Positions 9,432-18,191 of a stretch of DNA of 64,000 nucleotides are shown here, in pieces (position 1 is the first letter of the stretch; every line of letters begins with the position of its first letter). The notes under the pieces were generated by a model, which was not told the DNA's origin, did not search any database, and saw nothing but the letters and a program-made list of their open reading frames with translations. This DNA is from Alphaproteobacteria bacterium. GTDB lineage: Bacteria; Pseudomonadota; Alphaproteobacteria; UBA7887. Position numbers and translations under genes: made by a program. The DNA lies in NCBI GenBank assembly GCA_030739735.1, contig JASLYQ010000014.1, forward strand, positions 1-64,000. Reading direction: 5' to 3'.

Positions 9432-10493
9432 ATGAGCGATACCCCCGACCACCCTTACCGCTACCGTGATGCAGGCGTCGATATTGATGCCGGCGCGGCT
9501 CTGGTCGAGCGTATCAAGCCCATGGCGCACGGCACCGCCCGGTGTGGCGGTGACGGGTCCTTGGGCGGTTTCGGCGCGGTGTTCGACCTTGCGGCCTGCG
9601 ACTTTCGTGACCCGATCCTGTTGGCGGCGACAGATGGTGTCGGCACTAAGCTGCTGGTTGCGAACGCTGTTGGGTGCCACGATACCATCGGCATAGACCT
9701 TGTCGCCATGTGCGTGAATGATTTGGTGGTACAGGGTGCTGAGCCATTGTTTTTCCTAGATTATTTTGCTACTTCGGCGCTTGATGTGGAGGCTGCCGCG
9801 ACCGTGCTGTCGGGCATCGCCGATGGCTGCCGCCAGGCCGGTTGTGCTTTGATCGGCGGCGAGACAGCGGAGCTTCCCGGTCTTTACCGGCCCGGGGACT
9901 ACGATCTTGCAGGTTTCGCCGTAGGTGCCGTTGAGCGCGACGGCTTGCTGACGGGTGAGCATGTAGCCGTGGGTGATGTGATTCTGGGTATTGCCTCGAG
10001 CGGCATCCATTCAAACGGCTATTCGCTGGTCCGACGGGTCGTCGAAGGCGAGGGGATGGATTATTTCGAGCCGGCGCCGTTTGATGCCGGTACCAGCCTG
10101 GGCAAGGCCCTGCTCACGCCGACTCGAATCTACGTCAAAAACCTGCTCGCGGCGATTCCCTGTGGCATCAAGGCGCTTGCGCACATCACCGGCGGAGGCT
10201 TGCCGGAAAATCTGCCGCGGGTGCTGCCGGATGGCACGGCTGCGGCGATCGAAACGACCTGGGACCTGCCGCCGGTCTTCGCCTGGTTGCACCGCAATGC
10301 GGGTGTGCCAGACGACGAAATGCTGCGCACTTTCAACTGCGGCGTCGGCATGGCGGCGGTCGTGGCCGCGGCCGACACCGATGCCGTGACTGAGAGCCTC
10401 ACGGCAGCTGGTGAGACGGTGTTTTCTATCGGATCTATCCAGCGTGGGGATGGGGGTGTGACGATCGTCGGCGGGGAGTACTGGCGGCGGTGA
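9432..10493 (+). CDS. purM: phosphoribosylformylglycinamidine cyclo-ligase (AIR synthetase)
   Basis: The 353-residue PurM closes the imidazole ring of AIR from FGAM using ATP in de novo purine synthesis. Diagnostic segments are [20 protein letters not shown] at the N-terminus, the Gly-rich [15 protein letters not shown], the ATP-site motif [19 protein letters not shown] and [18 protein letters not shown]. The ATG at 9432 was chosen because the conserved N-terminus begins there; the extra upstream codons from 9375 are not family-like. No strong ribosome site is visible. The stop overlaps the purN start codon (GTGA at 10490-10493), so purM and purN form a coupled operon divergent from the DUF2066 gene. 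Confidence 0.96.
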   Translation: MSDTPDHPYRYRDAGVDIDAGAALVERIKPMAHGTARCGGDGSLGGFGAVFDLAACDFRDPILLAATDGVGTKLLVANAVGCHDTIGIDLVAMCVNDLVVQGAEPLFFLDYFATSALDVEAAATVLSGIADGCRQAGCALIGGETAELPGLYRPGDYDLAGFAVGAVERDGLLTGEHVAVGDVILGIASSGIHSNGYSLVRRVVEGEGMDYFEPAPFDAGTSLGKALLTPTRIYVKNLLAAIPCGIKALAHITGGGLPENLPRVLPDGTAAAIETTWDLPPVFAWLHRNAGVPDDEMLRTFNCGVGMAAVVAAADTDAVTESLTAAGETVFSIGSIQRGDGGVTIVGGEYWRR

Positions 10494-11143
10494 GTGAGCT
10501 ATCCCTCGCGATCCTGATATCCGGTCGCGGCAGCAACATGCAGGCGCTGGTCGAGGCCTGCGCCGAGCCTGGCTTTCCTGCGCGTGTCGCGACGGTCATT
10601 TCCAACCGTTCGGATGCTGCTGGTCTGGCTACTGCTGCGAGCCACGGCATTGCCACGGCCGTCGTCGATCACAAGGGGTTTGCGGATCGTGAGACATTTG
10701 AATTGGCGCTTGACACAGCCATCGACGAGAGCGGCGCGGAACTGGTTTGTCTGGCGGGCTTCATGCGTTTGCTCGGAGCGGATTTTGTCGACCGCCGAGA
10801 TAACCGGCTGATCAACATCCATCCCTCGTTGCTGCCGGCCTACAAGGGGCTCGATACTCATGAGCGAGTCTTAGCCGACGGTGCGCGCTTTGCCGGCTGC
10901 ACCGTGCATTTCGTGCGCCCGGCCATGGATGCGGGACCGATCATTGTGCAGGCTGCGGTGCCTGTGCTGGCGGACGATACCGCTGAGAGCCTGGCGGCCC
11001 GCGTGCTCGCACAGGAGCACCGCATCTATCCGCTCGCCGTGCGCTGGATCGCCGAGGACCGGGTATCGCTATACGACAACAGGGTCTCCGTTGCCGGCGC
11101 CGCTGCGGCGGTCGAGACCCTCATAAATCCGATCTCGTCCTAG
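10490..11143 (+). CDS. purN: phosphoribosylglycinamide formyltransferase (GART)
   Basis: The 217-residue protein transfers a formyl group from 10-formyl-tetrahydrofolate to GAR, the third step of purine synthesis. It shows the phosphate-binding [12 protein letters not shown] at the N-terminus, the catalytic Asn and His in [13 protein letters not shown], and the catalytic Asp in [15 protein letters not shown]. Translation starts at GTG overlapping the purM stop by four bases. Length is normal for PurN. The C-terminus ([11 protein letters not shown]) is family-like. The next reading frame begins only 9 bases downstream and is probably part of the same transcript. Confidence 0.95.
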   Translation: MSELSLAILISGRGSNMQALVEACAEPGFPARVATVISNRSDAAGLATAASHGIATAVVDHKGFADRETFELALDTAIDESGAELVCLAGFMRLLGADFVDRRDNRLINIHPSLLPAYKGLDTHERVLADGARFAGCTVHFVRPAMDAGPIIVQAAVPVLADDTAESLAARVLAQEHRIYPLAVRWIAEDRVSLYDNRVSVAGAAAAVETLINPISS

Positions 11144-11152
11144 GAGAGCGCC

Positions 11153-11386
11153 ATGACGAAAGATATCAACCCGATGCAGATTCAGTCTGCCTTGATCACT
11201 ATCGTCTTCCAACTCCTGCAAAAGCTGCGCGAGTCCGGCATTTTCGAAGACGGCAAGGAGCTTCGCGCATTTCTGCAGGAGGCAGCAGATGCGAACCGCG
11301 CCGAGTACAATCCCGTGAATCAGGGCGCGGCCGATTTCATCGAGAGCTTCATGATGGAGCACCCGATACTCAGGGAGGGTGAGTGA
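11153..11386 (+). CDS. small conserved-looking hypothetical protein (77 aa) in the purMN operon
   Basis: This frame starts at ATG 11153, after AGGAGAG about 4 bases upstream, and lies 9 bases after purN. The product is acidic and predicted mostly helical (LITIVFQLLQKLRESGIF, LRAFLQEAADANRAEY), with no signal peptide or obvious membrane segment. I do not recognise a family. The good ribosome site, same-strand spacing and coding-like third positions argue that it is real. A large inverted repeat follows 70 bases downstream and may end the purMN transcript. A role in purine metabolism is only suggested by position. Confidence 0.65.
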   Translation: MTKDINPMQIQSALITIVFQLLQKLRESGIFEDGKELRAFLQEAADANRAEYNPVNQGAADFIESFMMEHPILREGE

Positions 11387-11455
11387 GCGGTGCGCTGGCC
11401 GATGCGGAGACATCGTTTAAGCGCCGCGGCGCATCCGTAGAGCCGCCTCAAGCCG

Positions 11456-11547
11456 CACGCTTTTCGCCGCTCTGGTGGGGTTGCGCGCCGTTCGGCGTGG
11501 GGCGCATGACGGTGCGGCCCACTCTTAAGCCGGCGGCGAAAAGCGTG
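11456..11547. terminator. large inverted repeat between convergent genes; candidate bidirectional terminator or structured RNA
   Basis: Bases 11456-11470 (CACGCTTTTCGCCGC) and 11533-11547 (GCGGCGAAAAGCGTG) are perfect 15-bp inverted repeats. Inside them GTGGG (11475-11479) can pair with CCCAC (11518-11522), and a small hairpin CGCC-GTTC-GGCG lies at 11486-11497. The structure therefore nests like a branched RNA. It sits where the purMN-side transcript and ndk converge, which fits a two-way terminator, but there is no clear T-run and the loop is long. Confidence 0.45.
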
Positions 11548-11582
11548 TGGTTAAATGGGTTCGTTGTCAGTGCACGTTGGTA

Positions 11583-12005
11583 TTAGGGAGTAATATCGAT
11601 CTCGGCGAAGAAGAAACGGATCTCGGTGACCGCGTTTTCCCGGCTGTCAGAGCCATGTACCGAGTTCGCCTCAATGGATTCGGCGAAATCGCGGCGGATG
11701 GTGCCTTCGTCTGCGTTGGTGGGGTTGGTTGCGCCCATGATCTCGCGGTTGCGCTCGATAGCATTTTCGCCTTCGAGGATCTGCGCCACCACAGGGCCTG
11801 AGCACATGAAATCGCAAAGGTCGCTGAAAAAGGAGCGCTCACTGTGCACAGCATAGAACGCCTCCGCCATCTCGCGGGACAAGCGTATGCGCCGCTGCGC
11901 GACGATGCACAATCCCGCTTCCTCGAGTCGGGCGTTGATCTTGCCGGTAAGATTTCGCCGCGTGGCGTCCGGCTTGATGATCGAGAGAGTACGTTCGATC
12001 GCCAT
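11583..12005 (-). CDS. ndk: nucleoside diphosphate kinase
   Basis: The 140-residue protein balances nucleoside triphosphate pools by phosphate transfer through a phospho-histidine. [14 protein letters not shown] is the canonical N-terminus and the active-site His117 lies in [25 protein letters not shown] is also diagnostic. The ATG at 12005 is preferred over one 15 bases upstream because the family begins at MAIERT. The gene is divergent from the ABC-F gene with 88 bases between the starts, and converges with the purMN operon across a large inverted repeat. Confidence 0.97.
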   Translation of the reverse strand: MAIERTLSIIKPDATRRNLTGKINARLEEAGLCIVAQRRIRLSREMAEAFYAVHSERSFFSDLCDFMCSGPVVAQILEGENAIERNREIMGATNPTNADEGTIRRDFAESIEANSVHGSDSRENAVTEIRFFFAEIDITP

Positions 12006-12093
12006 GTTCATATCCGTCATCGGTGTCGAGAAGGGGCCTTATAGCGATGGTGGCGAGCACCAGCAACCGCGCATCGCAAAAAGGCATCAGGGC

Positions 12094-13986
12094 GTGCTGC
12101 GTATCGAGAAACTAACCTATCGCATCGGCGGGCGGATAATCATCGATGGCGCCAGTCTAACGCTCGCGGCAGGCCATCGCGCAGCCTTGGTGGGGTCTAA
12201 TGGCGGCGGCAAGACCACCTTGCTGCGTTTGATCACAGGCGAGTTGCACCCGGAATCGGGCGATATCGTCTTGGCGTCGAATACCCGGGTCGGGACGGTT
12301 GCGCAAAGAGCGCCCTCAGGTGAGCGCTCGCCGCTGGAGTTCGTTCTGGCCGCCGACAGTGAGCGGCTGGCGTTACTGGAGGAGGCCGAGCGGCTGGAAA
12401 GTGATGCATCGCCGGACGGTGGGCGGCTCGCCGCCGTGCACGAGCGCCTGGTTGCGATTGGCGCGCATGCGGCGCCGGCGCGGGCAGCCTCGATCCTACA
12501 TGGCCTCGGTCTCGACGCCGAAGGTCAAAGCCGCCCGCTCGCGACGCTGTCCGGCGGCTGGCGCATGCGCGTGGCGTTGGCGGCAGTACTTTTCGCGCAA
12601 CCCGATCTTCTGCTGCTCGACGAGCCGACGAACCACCTTGATCTGGAAGCGAGCTTCTGGTTGGGAGAATTTCTCGCCAAATGGCCACGCATGCTTCTCT
12701 TGGCGAGCCACGATCGTAGCCTAATCAACCAGGTTGTGGGCGAGACCATCCACCTCGATGGTGGACGAACTAAGACCTATCGCGGCGGTTTCGACGCCTT
12801 TCTCCGGGCCCGCCGCGAAGCGCGCGAGCGCGAGGCGGCGGTACAAGCCAACCTCGCGGCGCGGCGCAAGCATATGCAGGCCTTCGTCGATCGTTTTCGC
12901 TACCAAGCCAACAAGGCGCGCCAGGCCCAGAGTCGCCTGAAGGCGCTCGAGCGATTGGGCGAACCGGAGGCGCCGATTGCCGATAACGAGGTGGTATTCA
13001 CTTTTCCCGAGCCAAGCGAGCTAGCGCCGCCCCTGCTAGCTCTTGACGGGGCCGGTGTGGGTTATGACGGGACGCCGGTGCTTTCACGCCTGGATCTGCG
13101 TATCGACATGGACGATCGCATTGCTCTGCTGGGCGCGAACGGCAACGGCAAGACCACACTCATGCGCCTGCTTGCCGGCAGAATGCCTACCATGGAGGGC
13201 GAACGTCACCCGTCGCGCAAGCTCAACGTCGGCTATTACGCCCAGGATCAGGAAGAAGTCCTGTTAGCGGAGTGTACAGCCAATCAGCACGTCGCTGAGA
13301 GACTGCCGAAGGCGGACGAAACCGCACGCCGTGCCCATCTCGGCCGCTTCGGGCTGTCAGGACCGCTTGCCGATCAGTTGGTAAGCACGCTCTCGGGTGG
13401 CGAGCGCGTGCGTCTGGTTCTGGCCCTCGTCTGTTGTGAGGCGCCGCATTTGCTGTTGCTTGACGAGCCCACTAACCACCTTGATATTGATGCCCGCGAG
13501 GCGTTGGTCGAAGGTCTCAATGCCTATGCTGGCGCGGTGGTCTTGATCACCCATGACCGCCGCCTCATCGAGCTATGCGCAGAGCGGCTGTGGCTTGTCG
13601 CCGATGGCACTTGCCGCGCCTATGATGGCGATCTCGATGACTACGAACAGAGCCTGCTGGAGCGCCGCCGGGGCAAGGGCGAAGGCAAGGCTCGCGCTTC
13701 AGTAAACAAGGCCGAGCGCCGTCGCGATGCCGCACGGCGGCGTGACGAGACCGCATCGCTGCGCGGCGCCGTTGTCGAGGCGGAACGAGCCTTGGAGACA
13801 CTTGCGAAAGAGCGCGACGGCGTCGAGGCTGCGGTTAGTGATCCAATGCTTTACGAAGGGGAGGATGCAGCGGATCGTGTAGCTGTCCTAAGCCGGGAAC
13901 GGGCGCGGCTGGATCGTGCTATTGCCAAGGCTGAAGTCACTTGGCTGGAGGCCCAGGAGGCGTTGGAGGTGCAGGCGACCAAATGA
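12094..13986 (+). CDS. ABC-F family ATPase (Uup/YheS-like), two ATPase domains
   Basis: The protein (630 residues from the GTG at 12094) has two soluble ABC domains and no membrane segments, as in ABC-F proteins that act on ribosomes. The first domain has Walker A GSNGGGKTT, signature LSGGWRMRVALA and LLLLDEPTNHLDLEA. An Arg/Ala-rich linker with many charged residues follows (ARREAREREAAVQANLAARR). The second domain has GANGNGKTT, LSGGERVRLVLA and LLLLDEPTNHLDID. A C-terminal coiled-coil-like region (RRRGKGEGKARASVNKAERR onward) resembles the DNA-binding tail of Uup. The GTG start is chosen because the conserved LRIEKLTY begins there; upstream codons overlap ndk. Whether it acts as Uup or a translation factor is undecided. 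Confidence 0.88.
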   Translation: MLRIEKLTYRIGGRIIIDGASLTLAAGHRAALVGSNGGGKTTLLRLITGELHPESGDIVLASNTRVGTVAQRAPSGERSPLEFVLAADSERLALLEEAERLESDASPDGGRLAAVHERLVAIGAHAAPARAASILHGLGLDAEGQSRPLATLSGGWRMRVALAAVLFAQPDLLLLDEPTNHLDLEASFWLGEFLAKWPRMLLLASHDRSLINQVVGETIHLDGGRTKTYRGGFDAFLRARREAREREAAVQANLAARRKHMQAFVDRFRYQANKARQAQSRLKALERLGEPEAPIADNEVVFTFPEPSELAPPLLALDGAGVGYDGTPVLSRLDLRIDMDDRIALLGANGNGKTTLMRLLAGRMPTMEGERHPSRKLNVGYYAQDQEEVLLAECTANQHVAERLPKADETARRAHLGRFGLSGPLADQLVSTLSGGERVRLVLALVCCEAPHLLLLDEPTNHLDIDAREALVEGLNAYAGAVVLITHDRRLIELCAERLWLVADGTCRAYDGDLDDYEQSLLERRRGKGEGKARASVNKAERRRDAARRRDETASLRGAVVEAERALETLAKERDGVEAAVSDPMLYEGEDAADRVAVLSRERARLDRAIAKAEVTWLEAQEALEVQATK

Positions 13987-14201
13987 CCGCGTAAAGCTAG
14001 AAAGTGCTTTAGAGCGTCGGCCACAGGTGGTGCCAGCATACGCACGTCGAGGCATGGGGTGAATTTCTCCGTCCGCGACAGGACCTCCGTACGGGGATGG
14101 CGCGGCATATTGGCTCAACAACAACTTATAATTGTTGGCGGTAGTGGAAATCGGATAGGCAATTTTTCAGTTTTTGGAACAATTTCTAGGAAGAATTCAA
14201 C

Positions 14202-14231
14202 TTGACGAATTGTTGTAGTTTTCAATATGAT
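14202..14231 (+). promoter_or_regulatory. strong sigma70-like promoter before the inverse-autotransporter gene
   Basis: A TTGACG box at 14202-14207 and a TATGAT box at 14226-14231 are separated by 18 bases, close to the bacterial housekeeping consensus. They lie in an AT-rich stretch about 35 bases before the GTG start at 14265. The preceding bases from 13987 contain a short CAACAA/TTGTTG inverted repeat near 14120-14136 that could be an operator. No gene was seen in 13987-14201. Confidence 0.55.
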
Positions 14232-14264
14232 TCCCCGGATTTTGTACCATTTGAGGAACAAAGT

Positions 14265-15290
14265 GTGAGCCATCCTCGTATTTTTTTAGTCGGGACCTTA
14301 GTTGGCTCGCTGTGTTTCGTTCCGACCATACCCTTAATCGTCTGCAGATAGTATAGAGGGTAGCCTTGATATCGATCCTATCTCGGCGAAATTGGATCTC
14401 ACGGAATCAATTACACTAGCTGCGGCGGACGATATCGAAGGCGCTGCGATCAACGCTGTAGGTGAGACCGCAGAATATCTCTTTGGCAATATCGGCGAAG
14501 ACGCTCCAGATTGGGCCAAACGGTTCGAATTTGAGTGGCAAACACGTCAGGACAATCGTCCGGAGTGGTCTATTCTGACGGTTCAGCCGATTTGGGAGGC
14601 CGACGACCTTCGAGATACCGTGTTTACCCAGCTGAGTTATCGTCGCTACGAAATGTTTTCCTTGGACCGCGATGTTGTGAACGCGGGTCTTGGTTATCGC
14701 CGTTTGTTCCTCGAGGACACCGTGCTTGTTGGTGTCAATGGCTTTTTTTGATTACGAAGTCGACTATCACCATCAGCGCTCAAGCCTTGGCGCAGAGGTA
14801 AAATGGTATGGTCTTGACTTGGACGCAAACAAGTACTGGGGACTTAGTAGTGCTCACACAAGAGGTGTGAGCGGCGAAAGCGTCACTGAAGAGCCTCTCG
14901 ACGGCCATGATATCCGACTGGCTGCCCAGGTCCCTTAATCTTCCATGGGCCAAAGTACGCGCGGCTCGCTACTGGTGGGATACTATCAACGCCTCTGAAG
15001 ACATCAAAGGATGGTCGCTCAGTGGCAAAATCGATCTAATGCAAAACCTGCAACTTGAGGCCGGAGTCAAGTCGGATAATTTTATTCCTGGCGATGAGCG
15101 AGAGGCCTTCGTTGCTGTTCGTTTCTCTCTGGCCTTTGGTAAACCAGTTGCAATGAGTGTCAGCCCAATCTCAGATAGCCCGTGGCTAATGAGGGATATG
15201 ACAGAACGCCGGCTAGATAAGGTGCAGCGTCAGAATAAGATCATTGTGGAACGCCGTAGCAGTGGTGTTGTCATTTCGAGGGGTAGCTAA
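14265..15290 (+). pseudogene. inverse autotransporter beta-barrel protein (intimin/invasin-type), three apparent frameshifts
   Basis: Read across frames, the region encodes a signal peptide (starting at GTG 14265, GAGG 8 bases upstream; SHPRIFLVGTLVGSL...) and then an IAT_beta barrel of the intimin/invasin type. Diagnostic pieces are WAKRFEFEWQTRQDN, YRRYEMFSLDRDVVNAGLGY, GVNGFFDYEVDYHHQRSSLG, LPWAKVRAARYWW and LQLEAGVKS. The reading frame breaks at three points, each explained by one extra base: CCCTTAATC at 14331-14339, T7 at 14743-14749 and CCCTTAATC at 14932-14940. The protein ends shortly after the barrel (DKVQRQNKIIVERR), with no passenger domain. This barrel family sits in the outer membrane. 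The island is clearly more AT-rich than its surroundings, suggesting transfer. It may be a decayed gene, a recoded gene, or an intact gene with sequence errors. Confidence 0.75.
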
Positions 15291-15295
15291 TCCGT

Positions 15296-16012
15296 ATGTT
15301 TCGATATTTAACGGTTCTCGCGGTATCCGGTATCGCTCTTTATGCGCCCTCATCTCTTGCTGCGATCCCGGGAGCTGCTCGTGCTGCGTCTGAGTATCAG
15401 GTTACGGTCAAGCGAGTAGACCTCTGTACCGACTCCGCATGCAGTACTTTTGTGACAATTGGAAGCGGCAACAAAGTTTTCGATATCGCATCGGTTGCCG
15501 CTGGGGCAGCAGTCGGATCATATGCGGACGTTGGGGGTTTGGCGGCTGGGATTACCTATACTCATGTTAGGGCCTATGTCGACGAGACCATCACAATGAC
15601 CGGCGGTGGAGTGAGCGACGACGCAGATGTAACCTGCTATACAGATGCCACTCCGACACAAGATGGTGACGCAAACACGGCGGAGATTAGCGACAATACG
15701 ACGGCAAGCGGGGTTAGTGAGGATTACATTGTTCCCTCGGATGCAGGCAGTTTCACGGGCCTAGTGGACAGTGACTGGGAAGATCTCAACATTACTGTTC
15801 GAGATACCGATGCTGACACTGTCGGGGATGCTATCATCACCTACCCTTTGACAGCATCTTACACTACGATTGACCAAGAACCACTTATTGAGATCCAATT
15901 TGACACCAGCACTGCTGTTGGCGTACTCGATACCGATCCTACAGCTGGCGATGGGAACTGTTCGATTTTTCCGCGTCCCCCGACAGTAACCATAACAATA
16001 AGAGACCCTTGA
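15296..16012 (+). CDS. secreted protein of unknown family downstream of the autotransporter barrel
   Basis: The 238-residue product begins with a clear signal peptide (MFRYLTVLAVSGIALYAPSSLAA). The mature part is rich in Thr, Asp, Ala and Val with repeated beta-like stretches (YQVTVKRVDLC, TITMTGGGVSDDADVTCY, PPTVTITIRDP) and several Cys (two in DLCTDSACSTF, later ones in VTCY and GNCS). I recognise no domain. It starts 5 bases after the barrel gene's stop, with GAGGGG upstream, so the two are probably one transcript. Base composition matches the barrel gene, not the flanking genes. It could be a separate surface or passenger-like partner of the solitary barrel; that is a hypothesis. The 198 bases after it hold only a weak 7-bp inverted repeat (16069-16099). 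Confidence 0.78.
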   Translation: MFRYLTVLAVSGIALYAPSSLAAIPGAARAASEYQVTVKRVDLCTDSACSTFVTIGSGNKVFDIASVAAGAAVGSYADVGGLAAGITYTHVRAYVDETITMTGGGVSDDADVTCYTDATPTQDGDANTAEISDNTTASGVSEDYIVPSDAGSFTGLVDSDWEDLNITVRDTDADTVGDAIITYPLTASYTTIDQEPLIEIQFDTSTAVGVLDTDPTAGDGNCSIFPRPPTVTITIRDP

Positions 16013-16210
16013 GCCGACCACTGCTGCTTTTGGTCAATAGCTGGCTTATGGTCTTTGTGTGTCGCGTTTTGCTCTATTGGCGACACAGCAGAAGAGCAAT
16101 GATTGTAAGTTTCACCATCGTGAAAGAGGTGCGTGGAACACGGCCGTGATTTTTCCGCCGTCCGGCGTTGAAAATGTCAGTTTCGTGTTGGGGCTGGCGG
16201 TTTTTCGTTC

Positions 16211-17848
16211 CTAATTGCGCAAGCGGAAGCGTTGTAGTTTTCCGGTCTCGGTGCGGGGTAAGTCGGCAACAAAGGTGATCGCGCGTGGATATTTATATGG
16301 CGCGATCTGTTGCTTCACGAAGTCTTGAAGTCTCTTAACCGTAGCTTCGTCGTCCGTCACTCCCTCGCGCAACACCACGAACGCTGAGACAATCTGCCCG
16401 CGCTTCAGATCTGGCTGGCCAACTACGCCGCACTCGCTGACATCCTCGTGGTCGAGTAGGGCGGCCTCCACCTCGGGGCCGGAAATATTGTATCCGGCCG
16501 AGACGATCAGGTCGTCAGCACGCGAAACGTACCAGTAATAGCCATCCGCGTCCCGTCGATAGAGATCGCCGGTGAGATTCCAGCCATCCTCGACATAGGT
16601 CGCCTGCCGCTCTTCGTCAGCTAGGTATTTGCAGCCGGTGGGACCCCGCACTCCGAGGCGGCCGACTTCATCGTCAGCGGCTTCACTGCCATCGTTGGTG
16701 AGCACGCGGGCCTGGTAGCCGGAGATGGCCTTGCCCGTTGCTCCGGGTCGGATGGCGTCGCCTGGGCCTGATACGAAGATGTGCAGCATCTCGGTGGAGC
16801 CGATGCCGTCGAGAATCTTGAGGTCCGTAGCATCTCGCCAGGCCTGCCAGGTCGGCAGCGGCAGGGTCTCACCGGCTGACACACAACGCTCGAGGCTGGA
16901 GATATCATACTTCTCAACCAACCCGAGTAAGGCGCGATAGGCGGTTGGCGCGGTATAGAGGGCGGTGCAGTGGTGGCGTTGGATGGCATCGAGCATCGCA
17001 TCGGGGGTCGGCTTGTCGAGCAAGGCCGTGGCCGCGCCCACGCGTAACGGAAAGCAGAGCAAAGCGCCGATGCCGAAAGCGAAGGCTAGTGGCGGTGAGC
17101 CGGTCACCACATCGTCAGAGCGGGCGCCGAAAACATGCGGTGGAAAACAATCGCATATCGCCAATATGTCGCGATGGAAATGCATGCAACCTTTCGGCTG
17201 GCCTGTGGTACCTGACGTGAAGCCAATCAGCGCTACATCGTCCGCGGCGGTATCGGCGGCGGCGAAGCCCGGCGCTTTTGTTGCCACCAGTTTGTCGAAA
17301 TCGGCATCACCGTCGCCCGTCGCGCTAATCATGGCGAGGCGCTCAAGGCCCCCGACCTGGTTGAGTTCTTCGGCCAGGGTGACGTCGCAGAGTGCGTGGC
17401 GGATCTGCGCCTTTTCGTTGATGTAGGTGAGCTCGCGCGCCCGTAGCATCGGCATCGTGGCGACGCAAACGCCGCCGGCCTTGATGACGCCTAGCCAACA
17501 GGCCGCCGCCATCGGCGTGTTGGGTGCCCGTAACAGCACGCGATTGCCCGTCACTAGCCCCATGTCCTCGACCAAGGCCTTGGCGATGCGGTCGACGAGC
17601 GATGACAGCGCAACGTAAGTCCACGAGCGGTTGCCAAACAGGATGGCAATTCTCTCACCATCGCCGGCCGCGATGCGCGCGTCTAGCAATGCCGCTGCGG
17701 CATTGAAGCGGTCGGGATAGGCAGCGAGCGCTGGCAGTGCGGTGTAGTCGCAGGGTGCCAATAAATGTGCGGGCGGCAGATTGTCGCGCGTAAAGTTGTC
17801 GAGGTGGCCGCTCGGTCCTCCGGGCGGTTGGGATTCGTGCCTGGGCAT
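16211..17848 (-). CDS. AMP-dependent acyl-CoA ligase, benzoate/2-aminobenzoate-CoA ligase type
   Basis: The 545-residue ANL enzyme activates a carboxylic acid, probably aromatic, to its CoA thioester. The P-loop-like motif is FTSGTTGQPKGCMHFH near residue 210. Later motifs are LDGIGSTEMLHIF, GWNLTGDLYRRD, the hinge region VSRADDLIVSAGYNISGPE and the catalytic Lys of PRTETGKLQRFRLRN at the C-terminus. The N-terminal DNFTRDNLPP and GNRVLLRAPNTP resemble 2-aminobenzoate and benzoate-CoA ligases, but the substrate is inference. The gene lies downstream of a small hypothetical gene and a D-2-hydroxyacid dehydrogenase on the same strand. Confidence 0.82.
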   Translation of the reverse strand: MPRHESQPPGGPSGHLDNFTRDNLPPAHLLAPCDYTALPALAAYPDRFNAAAALLDARIAAGDGERIAILFGNRSWTYVALSSLVDRIAKALVEDMGLVTGNRVLLRAPNTPMAAACWLGVIKAGGVCVATMPMLRARELTYINEKAQIRHALCDVTLAEELNQVGGLERLAMISATGDGDADFDKLVATKAPGFAAADTAADDVALIGFTSGTTGQPKGCMHFHRDILAICDCFPPHVFGARSDDVVTGSPPLAFAFGIGALLCFPLRVGAATALLDKPTPDAMLDAIQRHHCTALYTAPTAYRALLGLVEKYDISSLERCVSAGETLPLPTWQAWRDATDLKILDGIGSTEMLHIFVSGPGDAIRPGATGKAISGYQARVLTNDGSEAADDEVGRLGVRGPTGCKYLADEERQATYVEDGWNLTGDLYRRDADGYYWYVSRADDLIVSAGYNISGPEVEAALLDHEDVSECGVVGQPDLKRGQIVSAFVVLREGVTDDEATVKRLQDFVKQQIAPYKYPRAITFVADLPRTETGKLQRFRLRN

Positions 17849-17872
17849 TCTGTTGGTCTCCTTATGTCGCGC

Positions 17873-18139
17873 CTACATCGCTTCGCCGCCGGCAGCGGCG
17901 ATTCCCTGGCCGATGAGGGCGGCGGAATTCGGGTGGTAAAGCCAGGTTTCGGTATTAGCCACTTCGCGCGGCTCGATCAGGCGGCCTTGCATATTTTGTG
18001 CGGTAAGCTCGGTGAGCGCAGCGAAATCCGCCACCCAATACTGTTTCTCGATGCGAAATGCATGTCCGCCGAGTGCCGCCTCGTCGCCATCCTTGGCGTC
18101 GCTCTTGCTCAGGGTTATCGGTGTGGAGTTGCCCATCAT
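17873..18139 (-). CDS. small hypothetical protein (88 aa) between two catabolic genes
   Basis: An open frame on the minus strand fills the gap between the D-2-hydroxyacid dehydrogenase and the CoA ligase. The start at 18139 (ATG-ATG) has GGGAG 5 bases upstream; a GTG start at 18187 would add 16 residues and couple it to the dehydrogenase stop. The product contains HAFRIEKQYWVADFAALTEL and ETWLYHPNSAALIGQ, with no signal peptide or membrane segment. I do not recognise a family. Its position suggests co-transcription with both neighbours. Confidence 0.6.
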   Translation of the reverse strand: MMGNSTPITLSKSDAKDGDEAALGGHAFRIEKQYWVADFAALTELTAQNMQGRLIEPREVANTETWLYHPNSAALIGQGIAAAGGEAM

Positions 18140-18191
18140 GATGGCTCCCGATCCTGCCCAAGGATTACCTGGCGGGGCGTTCACCACAAGG

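Noticed and set aside
13987-14201. Possible tRNA or other RNA gene between the ABC-F gene and the barrel promoter
   Set aside because: I could not fold a cloverleaf or find a T-loop motif; only a short CAACAA/TTGTTG repeat is visible.
14265-16012. Prophage or transposon carrying the AT-rich island
   Set aside because: No integrase, transposase, flanking direct repeat or tRNA end was found.
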